A DNA stretch of 59,012 nucleotides. It comes from Nostoc sp. CHAB 5836. Its GTDB lineage: Bacteria > Cyanobacteriota > Cyanobacteriia > Cyanobacteriales > Nostocaceae. The position numbers were made by a program, and so were the translations under genes. A model generated the notes under the pieces. That model ran no database searches. It saw only the letters and a program-made list of their open reading frames with translations, and was not told where the DNA came from. The DNA is taken from assembly GCF_020829445.1 (NCBI RefSeq), contig NZ_JAIVFV010000025.1:1-59012 (forward strand). The letters are read 5' to 3'. Positions 8,986 to 17,900 of this stretch are shown here, one piece after another (within the stretch, counting starts at the first letter, position 1; the number at the start of each line of letters is the position of its first letter).

Positions 8986-10152
8986 TTACTGCAAAATTCC
9001 AATCATATGTAACAAGCCGTGACCAGTAATCAGCTCTATGATTAAGGCAATAAAACCGAGCATGGCAATCCGACCATTCCAGACTTCAGCACTAGTGGTC
9101 AGACCCCACTCCCAACGCTCTTGAGGATACATTTTTACCATTTTTTTGATTTGGGCAGCTTGGGAAAGCTTGAAACTGGGGTTTCTCAGCGCATCAATCA
9201 CTAATTCGGCTAGTGCATTAATAAATACTGGATGGGTATTAGGGGCAGGTACGCGGCGGAAGTTGTGAATTCCTGATTTTTCGGCTACTTCCCGATACTC
9301 AATATCTATTTCTTGTAGTGTCTCAATATGCTCTGAGACAAAACTGATTGGCACAACAACCAAATTTTTCACGCCTTGTGCGCCTAGTTCTTTGAGGGCA
9401 TCTTCAGTATAGGGTTGGAGCCATTCTACTGGGCCGACACGACTTTGGTAAGCTAAAGTGTGGGAATTAGGTCGATTGAGAGTCTGCATAATTAGAGCAG
9501 TACATTCCTGAATTTCTTGCTGGTAAGGGTCGCCTGCTTCTTCAACATAGCTTTTAGGAACGCCGTGAGCGCTAAAGAATATATGAACCTCATTCGGGTT
9601 AGGAAACTGCTCAAGTTCCTGGGCTACGAGTTGTGCCATTGCTTGGAGATAGCCTGGTTGTTTGTACCAAGAAGGAATGACAGTGTAATCAATGGGTTGA
9701 AGTTTTGGGTCTTCTTGCCAAAGCTTTTCTAAAAGCCGGAAGCTAGAACCACTAGTACTGATAGAAAACTGGGGATATAGTGGTAATATTACCAGGTGTT
9801 CTATATGATCTTGGGTAACCTGGGCGATCGCCTCTTCTGTATAGGGATGCCAATAACGCATTCCCACGTAGATATTAGCTTCTTGCCCCAAATAACCCAA
9901 CTGTTCTTTTAAAGCTTCCCCTTGGGCTTCTGTAATCCGCCGCAGTGGGGAACCACCACCAATTTGCTTATAATTTTCTTGAGATGTTCTGGTTCGGCGC
10001 GTGGCAATAAACCAGGCTAGGGGCTTTTGCAACCAGCGAAACGGTAGGCGAATAATTTCCGGATCGGAAAATAGGTTGTACAAAAACGGCCCGACATCCT
10101 CTAGCTTATCGGGGCCACCGAGATTGAGTAATAAGACGCCTACACGACCCAT
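8986..10152 (-). CDS. hemH: Ferrochelatase with C-terminal chlorophyll-binding-like helix
   Basis: 388 residues. The enzyme inserts Fe2+ into protoporphyrin IX, the last step of haem synthesis. The N terminus [37 protein letters not shown] is the classic start. The core has the [19 protein letters not shown] segment and [15 protein letters not shown]. After about residue 345 a linker leads to a light-harvesting-like helix with [18 protein letters not shown], the ExxNxR/chlorophyll-binding motif found at the end of cyanobacterial and plastid type II ferrochelatases. This tail may link the enzyme to the thylakoid and sense the pigment balance. It is divergent from the methyltransferase gene at 10246. 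Confidence 0.97.
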   Translation of the reverse strand: MGRVGVLLLNLGGPDKLEDVGPFLYNLFSDPEIIRLPFRWLQKPLAWFIATRRTRTSQENYKQIGGGSPLRRITEAQGEALKEQLGYLGQEANIYVGMRYWHPYTEEAIAQVTQDHIEHLVILPLYPQFSISTSGSSFRLLEKLWQEDPKLQPIDYTVIPSWYKQPGYLQAMAQLVAQELEQFPNPNEVHIFFSAHGVPKSYVEEAGDPYQQEIQECTALIMQTLNRPNSHTLAYQSRVGPVEWLQPYTEDALKELGAQGVKNLVVVPISFVSEHIETLQEIDIEYREVAEKSGIHNFRRVPAPNTHPVFINALAELVIDALRNPSFKLSQAAQIKKMVKMYPQERWEWGLTTSAEVWNGRIAMLGFIALIIELITGHGLLHMIGILQ

Positions 10153-10245
10153 AGCAGTTACTTTCCCCCAATCTGTTCAGGTTTTTTACTAATGTTAACA
10201 ATATATCTTTATTAAATATAAAGCTTAATCGCAAGGAAATATGCA

Positions 10246-10869
10246 ATGGCAACAATTTTAAGGGATTGGAGTTACCGCTATCAGTGGCTGTATGATGGGA
10301 TTTCGCGTTTAGCAGCCTTAACTGTAGGTGGTGAAGCCCGTTTTCGGCAACTTGCTTTACAAGGCTTAACAATTCACTCAGATAGTCAGGTCTTAGATTT
10401 ATGTTGCGGCAGTGGTCAAACGACGGAATTTTTGGTAAGATTATCGCAAAATGTAACAGGGCTGGACGCTTCACCCAAGTCTTTGCAACGGGCGCGGCAA
10501 AATGTACCATTAGCTTCCTATGTGGAAGCTTTTGCTGAGGAAATGCCATTTGCAGATCATGTGTTTGATTTAGTGCATACCAGCGTTGCATTACACGAGA
10601 TGCAGCCTCAGCAATTACGAAAAATTATTAATGAAGTTTATCGGGTACTGAAGCCGGGAGGAGTGTTTACGCTAGTGGATTTTCACGCTCCGACAAATCC
10701 GATATTTTGGCCTGGGGTATCTGTGTTTTTGCTGTTGTTTGAGACCGAAACAGCTTGGGAATTGTTGAAAACTGATTTGGCTGGATTGTTAACTGAAACT
10801 GGCTTTGAAGTGGGTGAGCCAAGTTTATATGCAGGTGGTAGTTTGCAAGTGATACAGGCAAAGAAGTAA
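10246..10869 (+). CDS. Class I SAM-dependent methyltransferase
   Basis: 207 residues. Methyltransferase motif I is VLDLCCGSGQTTEFLV (about 49-64), followed by GLDASPKSLQRA, the acidic segment EEMPFADHVFDLVHTSVALHEM and the post-motif RVLKPGGVFTLVDFHAP, as in UbiE/Methyltransf_11 proteins. The substrate is unknown. It is transcribed away from hemH, with about 90 bases between the two starts. The gene ends exactly at a family A element, and the TAA stop is formed by the first three bases of the element's inverted end (TAAGTAGG), so the C terminus may have been truncated or reshaped by that insertion. Confidence 0.88.
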   Translation: MATILRDWSYRYQWLYDGISRLAALTVGGEARFRQLALQGLTIHSDSQVLDLCCGSGQTTEFLVRLSQNVTGLDASPKSLQRARQNVPLASYVEAFAEEMPFADHVFDLVHTSVALHEMQPQQLRKIINEVYRVLKPGGVFTLVDFHAPTNPIFWPGVSVFLLLFETETAWELLKTDLAGLLTETGFEVGEPSLYAGGSLQVIQAKK

Positions 10870-10997
10870 GTAGGTTGGCGCAATTAAAGTTAACTGGCTA
10901 AGGCTGTCATTTGTCATTGGTCATTTGTCATTAGTAAGGATTTTAAGCTTATTTACGTTTCGTAACATACTTGAGTCTTTTCGCAGCAACGTACTTA
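10867..10997. repeat. MITE-like element, family A (copy 3)
   Basis: Ends TAAGTAGGTTGGCGC and GCAACGTACTTA. The interior carries TGTCATTTGTCATTGGTCATTT heptamers, then TTTACGTTTCGTAACATACTTGA. It starts on the methyltransferase stop codon. Confidence 0.85.
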
Positions 10998-11101
10998 AAC
11001 AATATTGCTTTATTAATGGTAGGTAAGATACCCTGCCATTAATGAAGTATAAATGATTGTTATATTGAAATTAGCATGATGAAATTTTGAGGTTAATAAA
11101 A

Positions 11102-11620
11102 ATGACACAGGAATTAATCGACCTCAGAACTTGTATTCAGGAAGGACGTTACGCAGATGCCTTGGCAATTTTAGATGAATTAGAAGGCATGAGTAAACAA
11201 GCTATTCTGCGGAATATCCAAGCTTATTTAAAGATTCTACTGATTCATTTGATTAAGAACCAACTAGAGCAGCGATTAACAAATTCTTGGGTTGCTTCTA
11301 TTCGGAATTCACTGATAGAACTTAAGAAACTCAATCTGAAAGATAATAAAAAATCCTGTTATATTAATTTAAACGAATGGGATACTTATATTGAAGATGA
11401 AATAGAAGTAGCAGTGCGTGATGCCAGTGTGGAAGTTTTGAATGGAATACACAATGAATTTAAACTGGCTGAAATGGTGGATAAAAACCAAATTATTCAG
11501 ACTGGTTTGAAGTTTTTGGCGCTAACTTATTCTTATTCAGTTAAGGAGTTACCCGCAGTTGTGGCTGAAAATTTAATTCAGCTACCCGGTGGAGAAGATT
11601 GGAAATCAGGTAGGCGGTGA
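11102..11620 (+). CDS. DUF29-family protein, tandem copy 1
   Basis: 172 residues from the ATG at 11102; a TTG further upstream is less likely. It is the first of three head-to-tail paralogues sharing MTQELIDL at the start, EGRYADALAI(L/V)DELEGMSKQAILRNIQ, the helix LLIHLIKNQ(L/V)EQRLTNSW and the YSYS.KELPAVVAENLIQLPGGEDW end. The pattern of a charged helix, a leucine-rich helix and a W.SIRN helix fits the DUF29 family, which is abundant in cyanobacteria and has no known function. The copies are three bases apart and end in the same SGRR tail, so they probably form one transcript. Confidence 0.75.
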   Translation: MTQELIDLRTCIQEGRYADALAILDELEGMSKQAILRNIQAYLKILLIHLIKNQLEQRLTNSWVASIRNSLIELKKLNLKDNKKSCYINLNEWDTYIEDEIEVAVRDASVEVLNGIHNEFKLAEMVDKNQIIQTGLKFLALTYSYSVKELPAVVAENLIQLPGGEDWKSGRR

Positions 11621-11623
11621 AAA

Positions 11624-12166
11624 ATGACACAGGAATTAATCGACCTGAAAAATAGTATTTTGGAAGGACGTTATGCAGATGCCTTGGCAATTGTTGATGA
11701 ATTAGAAGGCATGAGTAAACAAGCTATTCTGCGAAATATCCAAGCTTATTTAAACATTTTGCTGATTCATTTGATTAAGAACCAAGTAGAACAACGATTA
11801 ACTGGTTCCTGGGTAAATTCTATTCGGAATTCAATCCGAGAAATTAAAAAGCTGAATATTAAAGATAATAAAACATCTTACTACATTAACTTAGATGAAT
11901 TGGATAATTTTATAGAAGAGGAAGTGATTGAAGATGCGATGCCTGCGGCGGGCTACGCCAACGCTGATGCTAGCGATGAAGTAATGAATGGAGTATATAA
12001 TCAATTCCAACTGGCTGAAATGTTAGATAGAAACCAGATAATTCAGACTGCTTTCAAGTTTTTAGCGCTAACTTATTCTTATTCAGCGAAGGAGTTACCC
12101 GCAGTTGTGGCTGAAAATTTAACTCAGTTACCCGGTGGAGAAGATTGGAAATCAGGTAGGCGGTGA
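11624..12166 (+). CDS. DUF29-family protein, tandem copy 2 with in-frame repeat insertion
   Basis: 180 residues, closely similar to copy 1 along its whole length. Compared with copy 3 it carries about 21 extra bases (near 11945-11966; GCCTGCGGCGGGCTACGCC) after the GCGAT that begins a HIP1 site in copy 3. They add MPAAGYANADAS in place of IADAS without shifting the frame. This GC-rich palindrome is a known type of dispersed Nostoc repeat. The insert falls in a low-complexity acidic loop (EEEVIEDA...DASDEV), where it may be tolerated. Function unknown. Confidence 0.75.
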   Translation: MTQELIDLKNSILEGRYADALAIVDELEGMSKQAILRNIQAYLNILLIHLIKNQVEQRLTGSWVNSIRNSIREIKKLNIKDNKTSYYINLDELDNFIEEEVIEDAMPAAGYANADASDEVMNGVYNQFQLAEMLDRNQIIQTAFKFLALTYSYSAKELPAVVAENLTQLPGGEDWKSGRR

Positions 12167-12169
12167 AAA

Positions 12170-12685
12170 ATGACACAGGAATTAACCGACCTCAAAAAGA
12201 GTATTTTAGAAGGACGTTATGCAGATGCCTTGGCAATTGTAGATGAATTAGAGGGAATGAGTAAAAAGGCAATTCTGCGGCAGATTAAATCGTTTTTAAG
12301 AATTTTGCTGATTCATCTGATTAAAAATCAAGTAGAAAAACGATTAACAAATTCTTGGGTTGCTTCGATTCGTAACGCCATCCGTGAAATTAAAGAAGTG
12401 AACCTCAAAGACAATCAAACATCTTATTATGTCAATTCCAATGAATGGGAAAATTTCATAGAAGAGGAAGTGATTGAAGATGCGATCGCTGATGCCAGTG
12501 AGGAAGTGATGAATGGCAAATTTACTCGCTCTCAGTTGTCAGCAATGCTAGATAAAAACCAGATTTTAACTACAGCCACCAGTTTACTGGCTTTAACATA
12601 TACTTATTCACCAAAAGAATTACCAGCGATTATGGACGATTATCTCAGCCAGTTAGCTGGTGGAGAAGATTGGATATCTCGGTAA
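12170..12685 (+). CDS. DUF29-family protein, tandem copy 3
   Basis: 171 residues, the most diverged of the three copies. It keeps MTQELTDLKKSILEGRYADALAIVDELEGMSKKAILRQIKS and LAGGEDW but has other residues in the second half (FTRSQLSAMLDKNQILTTATSLLALTYTYSPKELPAIMDDYLSQL). In the acidic loop it holds a HIP1 site (GCGATCGC) where copy 2 has the palindromic insertion, so it likely keeps the older form. The ATG is separated from the copy 2 stop by three bases. Function unknown. Confidence 0.75.
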   Translation: MTQELTDLKKSILEGRYADALAIVDELEGMSKKAILRQIKSFLRILLIHLIKNQVEKRLTNSWVASIRNAIREIKEVNLKDNQTSYYVNSNEWENFIEEEVIEDAIADASEEVMNGKFTRSQLSAMLDKNQILTTATSLLALTYTYSPKELPAIMDDYLSQLAGGEDWISR

Positions 12686-12768
12686 AAATAAGGCGATCGC
12701 TCTTTATTCAGCAGTGATACCAAGTGTTAAATTAAAATTAGCACCGTCAACTCTTGAAGGGAATAAAA

Positions 12769-12960
12769 ATGACAGCAGATACTACTGTAAAATATCAAGT
12801 TCTCAAGGCAGTAGAGGAAATGCCCCAAAACGTTACTTTTGAGGAAGTGATGGAACGTCTTTATTTCTTGTACAAAGTTGATCAAGGTTTAAAGGAAGTT
12901 GAGACTGGTAATACCATCTCACATACAGAAGCTAAAAAGCAGATCAAGACATGGCATTAG
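12769..12960 (+). CDS. Small antitoxin-like protein
   Basis: 63 residues from the ATG at 12769, preceded by GAAGGGA six bases upstream. The sequence (VKYQVLKAVEEMPQNVTFEEVMERLYFLYKVDQGLKEVETGNTISHTEAKKQIKTWH) looks like the short antitoxins paired with ParE/RelE toxins in cyanobacteria, with a helical DNA-binding-like first half and a C-terminal toxin-neutralising tail. It overlaps the next gene by 10 bases, so the two are translationally coupled. The DNA-binding and autoregulatory role is inferred from the arrangement. Confidence 0.75.
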   Translation: MTADTTVKYQVLKAVEEMPQNVTFEEVMERLYFLYKVDQGLKEVETGNTISHTEAKKQIKTWH

Positions 12961-13235
12961 TAAGCTGGACGAGTCAAGCCTTAACTGATGTAGAAGCAAT
13001 TGGCGATTTTATTGCACGGGATGCACCAAGTTTTGCCCAGGTATTTGTAGACAGGGTATTTCAGTCCGTAGAACGTCTACAACAGTTTCCGCTATCAGGG
13101 CGTGTAGTACCAGAAATCGCTCAAGAGGATATTCGAGAGATTATTTTTGGTAGTTACCGAATCGTCTATTTAGTCAGCGATGATCAGGTAAACATCTTAA
13201 CCGTGTTTCATTCTTCAAGGCAGCTTAAGCTTTAA
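12951..13235 (+). CDS. ParE/RelE-type toxin
   Basis: 94 residues. It has the plasmid-stabilisation/ParE pattern: W(T)SQALTDVEAIGDFIARDAPSFAQVFVDRVFQSVERLQQFPLSGRVVPEI, then IREIIFGSYRIVYLVSDDQVNILTVFHSSRQL. The spacing of the two helices, the GR in the turn and the YRIVY strand are typical. ParE members poison DNA gyrase, whereas RelE members cleave ribosome-bound mRNA; the sequence is closer to ParE (FPLSGRVVPE), but the target cannot be decided by reading. It forms a type II module with the upstream antitoxin. Confidence 0.88.
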   Translation: MALVSWTSQALTDVEAIGDFIARDAPSFAQVFVDRVFQSVERLQQFPLSGRVVPEIAQEDIREIIFGSYRIVYLVSDDQVNILTVFHSSRQLKL

Positions 13236-13390
13236 TTAATGATTATGTTTTGTTCGCGATCGCTCTTTGTCTACAGGCGAAAAGGTAGCAAAGGCAGCCA
13301 GTATTGCAGTAAACTGATTAGTAAACCGTAGTATCTATATAGTACTGTACGGTTAACCAACAATCAAGTTTTCGCCAATTCAAGGTAGAA

Positions 13391-14224
13391 ATGATGCAAG
13401 AAATAACACGCCGCAAATTTATTGCAACAGCGACCTTAGCGACGGGTTTTGCCCTCGCAGTACAACCAATTTCTGCCGGAGTCATCACCACTGATGCTAA
13501 GGGATTGGTGGCTGGTGCAGTGAAAATTCCCGTCAAAGATGGCGAAATTCCTGCTTATAGAGCAGCACCCGCTACTGGTAGCAATTTCCCAATTGTTCTG
13601 GTAATCCAAGAAATCTTTGGCGTACACGAGCATATTCAGGATATCACTCGTCGTTTTGCCAAGTTGGGGTATTTAGCGATCGCACCCGAATTATTCGTGC
13701 GTCAAGGCGATGTCTCGAAATTAAGCACCATAGACCAAATTCTCCCAATTGTCGCCAAAGTCCCAGATACCCAAGTATTGTCCGATCTTGATGCTACGGT
13801 AGACTGGGCAGTGAAATCAGCTAAGGGTAATGCCGACAAATTGGCAATTACAGGCTTCTGCTGGGGCGGCCGCATTACCTGGTTATACGCAGCACACAAT
13901 CCGAAGGTGAAGGCAGGTGTGGCATGGTACGGGCGACTCGTGGGCGATTCTACCGACCTAACACCCAAGCACCCTATTGATATTGCATCGGCGCTGAAAG
14001 TCCCCGTTCTCGGACTTTATGGTGGCAAGGATACAGGTATTCCCCTTGATACAGTAAATCAGATGCGCGATCGGCTCAAGTCAGGTAAGAGCAAATCTCA
14101 AATCATCGTCTACCCCGATGCCCCCCACGCATTTTTTGCCGATTATCGCCCCTCCTACCGTGAGAAAGAAGCTAAGGAGGGTTGGAAACGCCTTTTGGCA
14201 TGGTTTAAGAAGTATGGCGTGTAG
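13391..14224 (+). CDS. Tat-exported dienelactone hydrolase-family protein
   Basis: 277 residues. The N terminus has a twin-arginine signal ([20 protein letters not shown]) ending near residue 33, so the protein is probably exported folded to the periplasm. The alpha/beta hydrolase body has [33 protein letters not shown], the nucleophile elbow ITGFCWGG with Cys157 (cysteine nucleophile, as in dienelactone hydrolase), the acid in GGKDTGIP and the histidine in [16 protein letters not shown], giving a complete triad. The real substrate is unknown. A 9-bp tandem repeat begins right after the stop. Confidence 0.9.
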   Translation: MMQEITRRKFIATATLATGFALAVQPISAGVITTDAKGLVAGAVKIPVKDGEIPAYRAAPATGSNFPIVLVIQEIFGVHEHIQDITRRFAKLGYLAIAPELFVRQGDVSKLSTIDQILPIVAKVPDTQVLSDLDATVDWAVKSAKGNADKLAITGFCWGGRITWLYAAHNPKVKAGVAWYGRLVGDSTDLTPKHPIDIASALKVPVLGLYGGKDTGIPLDTVNQMRDRLKSGKSKSQIIVYPDAPHAFFADYRPSYREKEAKEGWKRLLAWFKKYGV

Positions 14225-14228
14225 TGAG

Positions 14229-14325
14229 GATGAGGGGGATGAGGGGGATGAGGGGGATGAGGGGGATGAGGGGGATGAGGGGGATGAGGGGGATGAGGGG
14301 GATGAGGGGGATGAGGGGGATGAGG
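14229..14325. repeat. 9-bp minisatellite (GATGAGGGG)n
   Basis: Ten perfect tandem units followed by a partial eleventh, starting five bases after the dienelactone hydrolase stop. If read through in another frame it would encode GDE repeats. It is followed by CTCCCCCAT units on the other side (14337-14364), so single strands could pair. Confidence 0.95.
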
Positions 14326-14384
14326 AAGCAATTTTTCTCCCCCATCTCCCCCATCTCCCCCATTAATATCTGCAAAACATAGAA

Positions 14385-14407
14385 AAGCCTCCCATACCGG
14401 GAGGCTT
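14385..14407 (-). terminator. Intrinsic terminator of the large membrane protein gene
   Basis: AAGCCTCCC pairs with GGGAGGCTT around a short loop. On the minus strand the stem is followed by TTTTCTATGTTT. It lies 28 bases past the stop of the 1039-residue gene. It may serve both strands, since the plus-strand gene ends upstream. Confidence 0.75.
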
Positions 14408-14434
14408 AAAAGTTAGCGGAGAAAACTTGTTCAA

Positions 14435-17400
14435 CTACTGCGCAACTACAGCGATCGCTCCTCCTAATGCAGAGAAAATGGCGGAGACGAATGCTGTAGC
14501 AAACAACCACCAAGCTGCTGTAGCTGCGGCTTTGCGGGTTTCTTCTGCTTGTCTCTGGGCTTGATGCTTCACCTCTTCTAGGCGGCGTTGGGCTTCATGC
14601 TGTAGGCGTTCTGCACGTTGTAATACTGTATTGCGTGCGCGTTCAATTTGGTCGATGATTCGGTTAGCATCTTCCTCGGAGATGTCCTCACGAGAACTCA
14701 TGATTGCCACTAGGGTATCACGGTCGAAGGAGGAGAGGCGATCGCGCAGGGCATCAAACCCCGCCTGGGGATCGTCAAAAAATGTGCGGACATCGCGCTT
14801 AATACTATCATAGTTAAGCTCTGGGCGATCCAGGGAGTTGAGATAGTTACGAATGCGGGCAAAAACCCCGTCAATTGCATCTTGAATGCCCCGTTGGATG
14901 TTCCGCACTTGTTCGACCAATTGATCCCTTACGGACACCATATTATCGGCAATCCGCGCCGCCTCTTCATCGGAAATATCTTCCCGAATTTTCAGCAGGG
15001 CGATGATGGTATCACGGTCAAAGTGGGAAAGGCGATCGCTAAAACTTTCCACCCCAACTCGCGGATCGTGCAGCAGGAGTTGCAGGTCGCGTTTGATACC
15101 TTCAGGATTCAGTTCTTCCTTACCAGTTTGGCGTAGATACTCTTCCAGATAACCTTTGAATGTTTCCATTCTTTGCTGTGTACGGGTAGCTAGGCGACGA
15201 GGCGCACGCACAAAGTTGCGAATCGAAGTTTGAGTGGAATCAATGATTTCATTGACTTGTTCTTCACTCAAGTCTTGACGTTGACTGAGCAACTTCACCA
15301 GTGTATCCCGGTCTACCTGGGACAACCGACGGCGCAGGGCGACAGTTCCCTCTTTGGGATTTTCAAACAATCTGGTCAAATCTCGTTGAATACCTTCCGG
15401 GTTCAATTCTTGTTTACCAGTATTCCGTAGGTAATCTGCGATCGTCGTAGTCACAGAGTCGTATTGCTCTTTCGCTTTATCCACCACAGCTTGAGGTGTG
15501 TGGCGAATATTATGCCACGACTCCTCAGCAGCATTGATGATTTGATTAACTTGATCTTCACTCAAATCTTGCCGTTGACTCAACAATTGCACCAAGGTAT
15601 CGCGGTCAAAGCGAGACAAGCGTGCCCGAATTGAGGTAATTCCAGCTTGAGGATCTTCCAGTAGCTTTTTGAACTCGGCGCGGATGGCATCAGGATTCAG
15701 TTCTGATTTTCCAGTGTTACGCAGATATGATTCTACATTCAGCCACAGGGTTTCTGCTTGATATTGTGCCTGTTCTGCTAATCCTTTGGATTCTACCAAG
15801 ACGCGATCGCGCTGTTTTTCCAACTCATCGAGAATGCTGTCTACTTCATATAACTGGACATCATTACGTTGTAGCAATATCTCCCGAATTTCCTGCCGTT
15901 CAAGGTGCGCTAATCGCAATGTCAGGGTTTCATAATCTGCCTCTGAGTCTTGCAACAGTGGTTTGAAATTCTTCTCAATGCCTTCGGATGTCAAATCTGC
16001 TTTCGGAGTAACCAGCAGATAACTTTCGACTGCGCGTTGCAAGTCTTGGACTATCTCTCTTTCTTCGACAGATTTCACTGTCACTAAAACTTCTTGGCGA
16101 ACAGCTTCTAACTGATTTGCAATGCGCTGAATTTGACCTTGAGTAAGCAATCCCCGTTGTTGCAAAACATTGATGAAATCGTTGCGTGATAGTCGTTCTA
16201 GTTCCCTGCGAACGATTCCAGGGTCAGCTGCTGGGTCGTAGATCACATCATGAAATTCCTGAGCAATTTTTTCTGTACTCAGTTGCCAAGCATAAGTATT
16301 GTACAGGTAGTTTTCGACATCAGCCCGAATTGGGCTATAGGGTTGTGATGGTGTTGGCAACCCTAGTTTATCTGCTTGTTCGGTGACTTGATCTTTGGCA
16401 GTGGTGAGGCTACGTAAGATTTTTTCTACATCCAAATCAGGCAAATCTGTCCGTCCCAAAACAATGCCGGTTAAGGCAGATAGTCCTTGCTGGAGTGTAC
16501 TTTGAATTGGCCCTGGAGTTGCCTTTTGGTGAGTTTCTTTGGCATCACGAGTTTCAGCGACTAACCGATCCAGCTTGGCGTTGAGTTCATCTGTCTTGCT
16601 TTGTCCTGGTGGGAGTGATTTCAGATAATCCATTAACTCACCCAAACGGTCTTCGGTGGGTGGTTGTTGACTTACCACTTGCTGCCAAACTTTATACAAC
16701 GTATCAGCAATGCGGCTAACATCTTTTTTGGAAAGATCGGTGCGGCTGCTGACTAACTCGATGAACTTTTGGCGGTCGATGTTGCGAATATCTGGAGTTC
16801 CCGCGATCGCTTTTAATTGCGGGTCGTTGAGTAAGTTTTCAAAGTCACTGCGAATCTTTGACACATCTAGCTCTGGAGGACGTATCTTTTCTAAGTAATC
16901 CTCTATATTCTCCCGGATACTCACAGGGTCGATGGCACTTCCTAGTTCTCGACGTATAGCGGCGGCTGCGGCTTCAGCCGTCGCTACCACTTGATTATTC
17001 ACAGCCTTTGCGCCTAGTGCGGCCGTGGCTGTCCCCATAATCGCCTGAAACCCAGAAGTTGCTGTATGGACGACTGAGCCAATTAAGGAACCTACGGTGG
17101 TGGAACTTACCCAAACTAAAAGCAAAAAGTAAGCACCCCAAATCACCAAACCGAGAATTGCTCCCAATCCTGGGTCTAAGATCACAAGGCTCAATTTAAC
17201 TGCCAGAAAAGAAGCAATTAATAAGGCGATCGTCACAGTGACTAATGTCCAAATCCCTACTGCTGTGCCGATTTTGCGAATGCTACCGCCCAGACTTCCC
17301 ACTTCCCCATTATCTGAATCCGAGTCAGATGAGTGCCCCAGGTAGGAAATACCGGCTGCAAGGGAGAGATTAGTTAGAACTAATTGGAAAGCAAAGGCTA

Positions 17401-17554
17401 GAATCACGCCGGAGATTAAAGCCACAAAAAACCGCGGCCCGGAAGTGAGAACCGATGCCTGTGCTGGCGTGATGTTTGAGGCATCTCCTGAAGTCTGTGC
17501 TAGCCACAACAGTGGTTTGTAGAGTCCCACCATGATTTCCGTACTTTGGAACAT
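14435..17554 (-). CDS. Large membrane protein with seven tandem repeats
   Basis: 1039 residues. Three membrane helices lie near the N terminus (about 42-62, 97-118, 128-150) and one at the extreme C terminus (WWLFATAFVSAIFSALGGAIAV). Between them are seven repeats of about 75-110 residues with the plan: (V/I)xxYL...(E)LNPxxIxxDhxxLhxDP, then RLSxhDRDTLhxLLSQRxDLSEEQVNxII. Repeats 4-7 are the most alike; 1-3 are diverged. A proline/charged linker (about 305-400) separates repeats 1 and 2. The C-terminal part before the last helix is a charged coiled coil (QRAERLQHEAQRRLEEVKHQAQRQAEETRK). I do not recognise a Pfam family with a known function. The layout suggests a scaffold anchored in a membrane at both ends. 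Confidence 0.85.
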   Translation of the reverse strand: MFQSTEIMVGLYKPLLWLAQTSGDASNITPAQASVLTSGPRFFVALISGVILAFAFQLVLTNLSLAAGISYLGHSSDSDSDNGEVGSLGGSIRKIGTAVGIWTLVTVTIALLIASFLAVKLSLVILDPGLGAILGLVIWGAYFLLLVWVSSTTVGSLIGSVVHTATSGFQAIMGTATAALGAKAVNNQVVATAEAAAAAIRRELGSAIDPVSIRENIEDYLEKIRPPELDVSKIRSDFENLLNDPQLKAIAGTPDIRNIDRQKFIELVSSRTDLSKKDVSRIADTLYKVWQQVVSQQPPTEDRLGELMDYLKSLPPGQSKTDELNAKLDRLVAETRDAKETHQKATPGPIQSTLQQGLSALTGIVLGRTDLPDLDVEKILRSLTTAKDQVTEQADKLGLPTPSQPYSPIRADVENYLYNTYAWQLSTEKIAQEFHDVIYDPAADPGIVRRELERLSRNDFINVLQQRGLLTQGQIQRIANQLEAVRQEVLVTVKSVEEREIVQDLQRAVESYLLVTPKADLTSEGIEKNFKPLLQDSEADYETLTLRLAHLERQEIREILLQRNDVQLYEVDSILDELEKQRDRVLVESKGLAEQAQYQAETLWLNVESYLRNTGKSELNPDAIRAEFKKLLEDPQAGITSIRARLSRFDRDTLVQLLSQRQDLSEDQVNQIINAAEESWHNIRHTPQAVVDKAKEQYDSVTTTIADYLRNTGKQELNPEGIQRDLTRLFENPKEGTVALRRRLSQVDRDTLVKLLSQRQDLSEEQVNEIIDSTQTSIRNFVRAPRRLATRTQQRMETFKGYLEEYLRQTGKEELNPEGIKRDLQLLLHDPRVGVESFSDRLSHFDRDTIIALLKIREDISDEEAARIADNMVSVRDQLVEQVRNIQRGIQDAIDGVFARIRNYLNSLDRPELNYDSIKRDVRTFFDDPQAGFDALRDRLSSFDRDTLVAIMSSREDISEEDANRIIDQIERARNTVLQRAERLQHEAQRRLEEVKHQAQRQAEETRKAAATAAWWLFATAFVSAIFSALGGAIAVVAQ

Positions 17555-17900
17555 TGTATTTCCTTCTACTAAGTTTAAATTTTGGGAATTAAGATTTTCT
17601 TGAGAAGCAACTCTTAGTATTTATGTCTGTACCTATGGCAATACCCAACTCTCTTTAGCTCAGAATCGTAGAATTTAGCTATTTAAAGCATCTCTCCAAA
17701 GATTGAAAAGTGTATCCAACGGAAGATATAAGTTTTACAATCCCTCGGTGGAAATCTTCATTAAATTGCCACCTTATATTAAAGATATACACCTAATTTT
17801 TAATTTTTTATTGCTGATTTGTAGCGATTTATTCTGTTTAAATTATAGTTGAATTGGGGATGGGTTACACTTATTTATATATCGATTTTTGCTCACCCTC
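17555..17900. other. Intergenic region, no gene seen
   Basis: A/T-rich DNA upstream of the large membrane protein. No open frame with coding character and no strong repeat was found; it probably holds the promoter of the minus-strand gene. Confidence 0.5.

Noticed and set aside
14118..14366. An 82-codon frame encoding a GDE repeat
   Set aside because: It is a shifted frame of the hydrolase gene running into the 9-bp minisatellite. It has no ribosome-binding site and no coding character.
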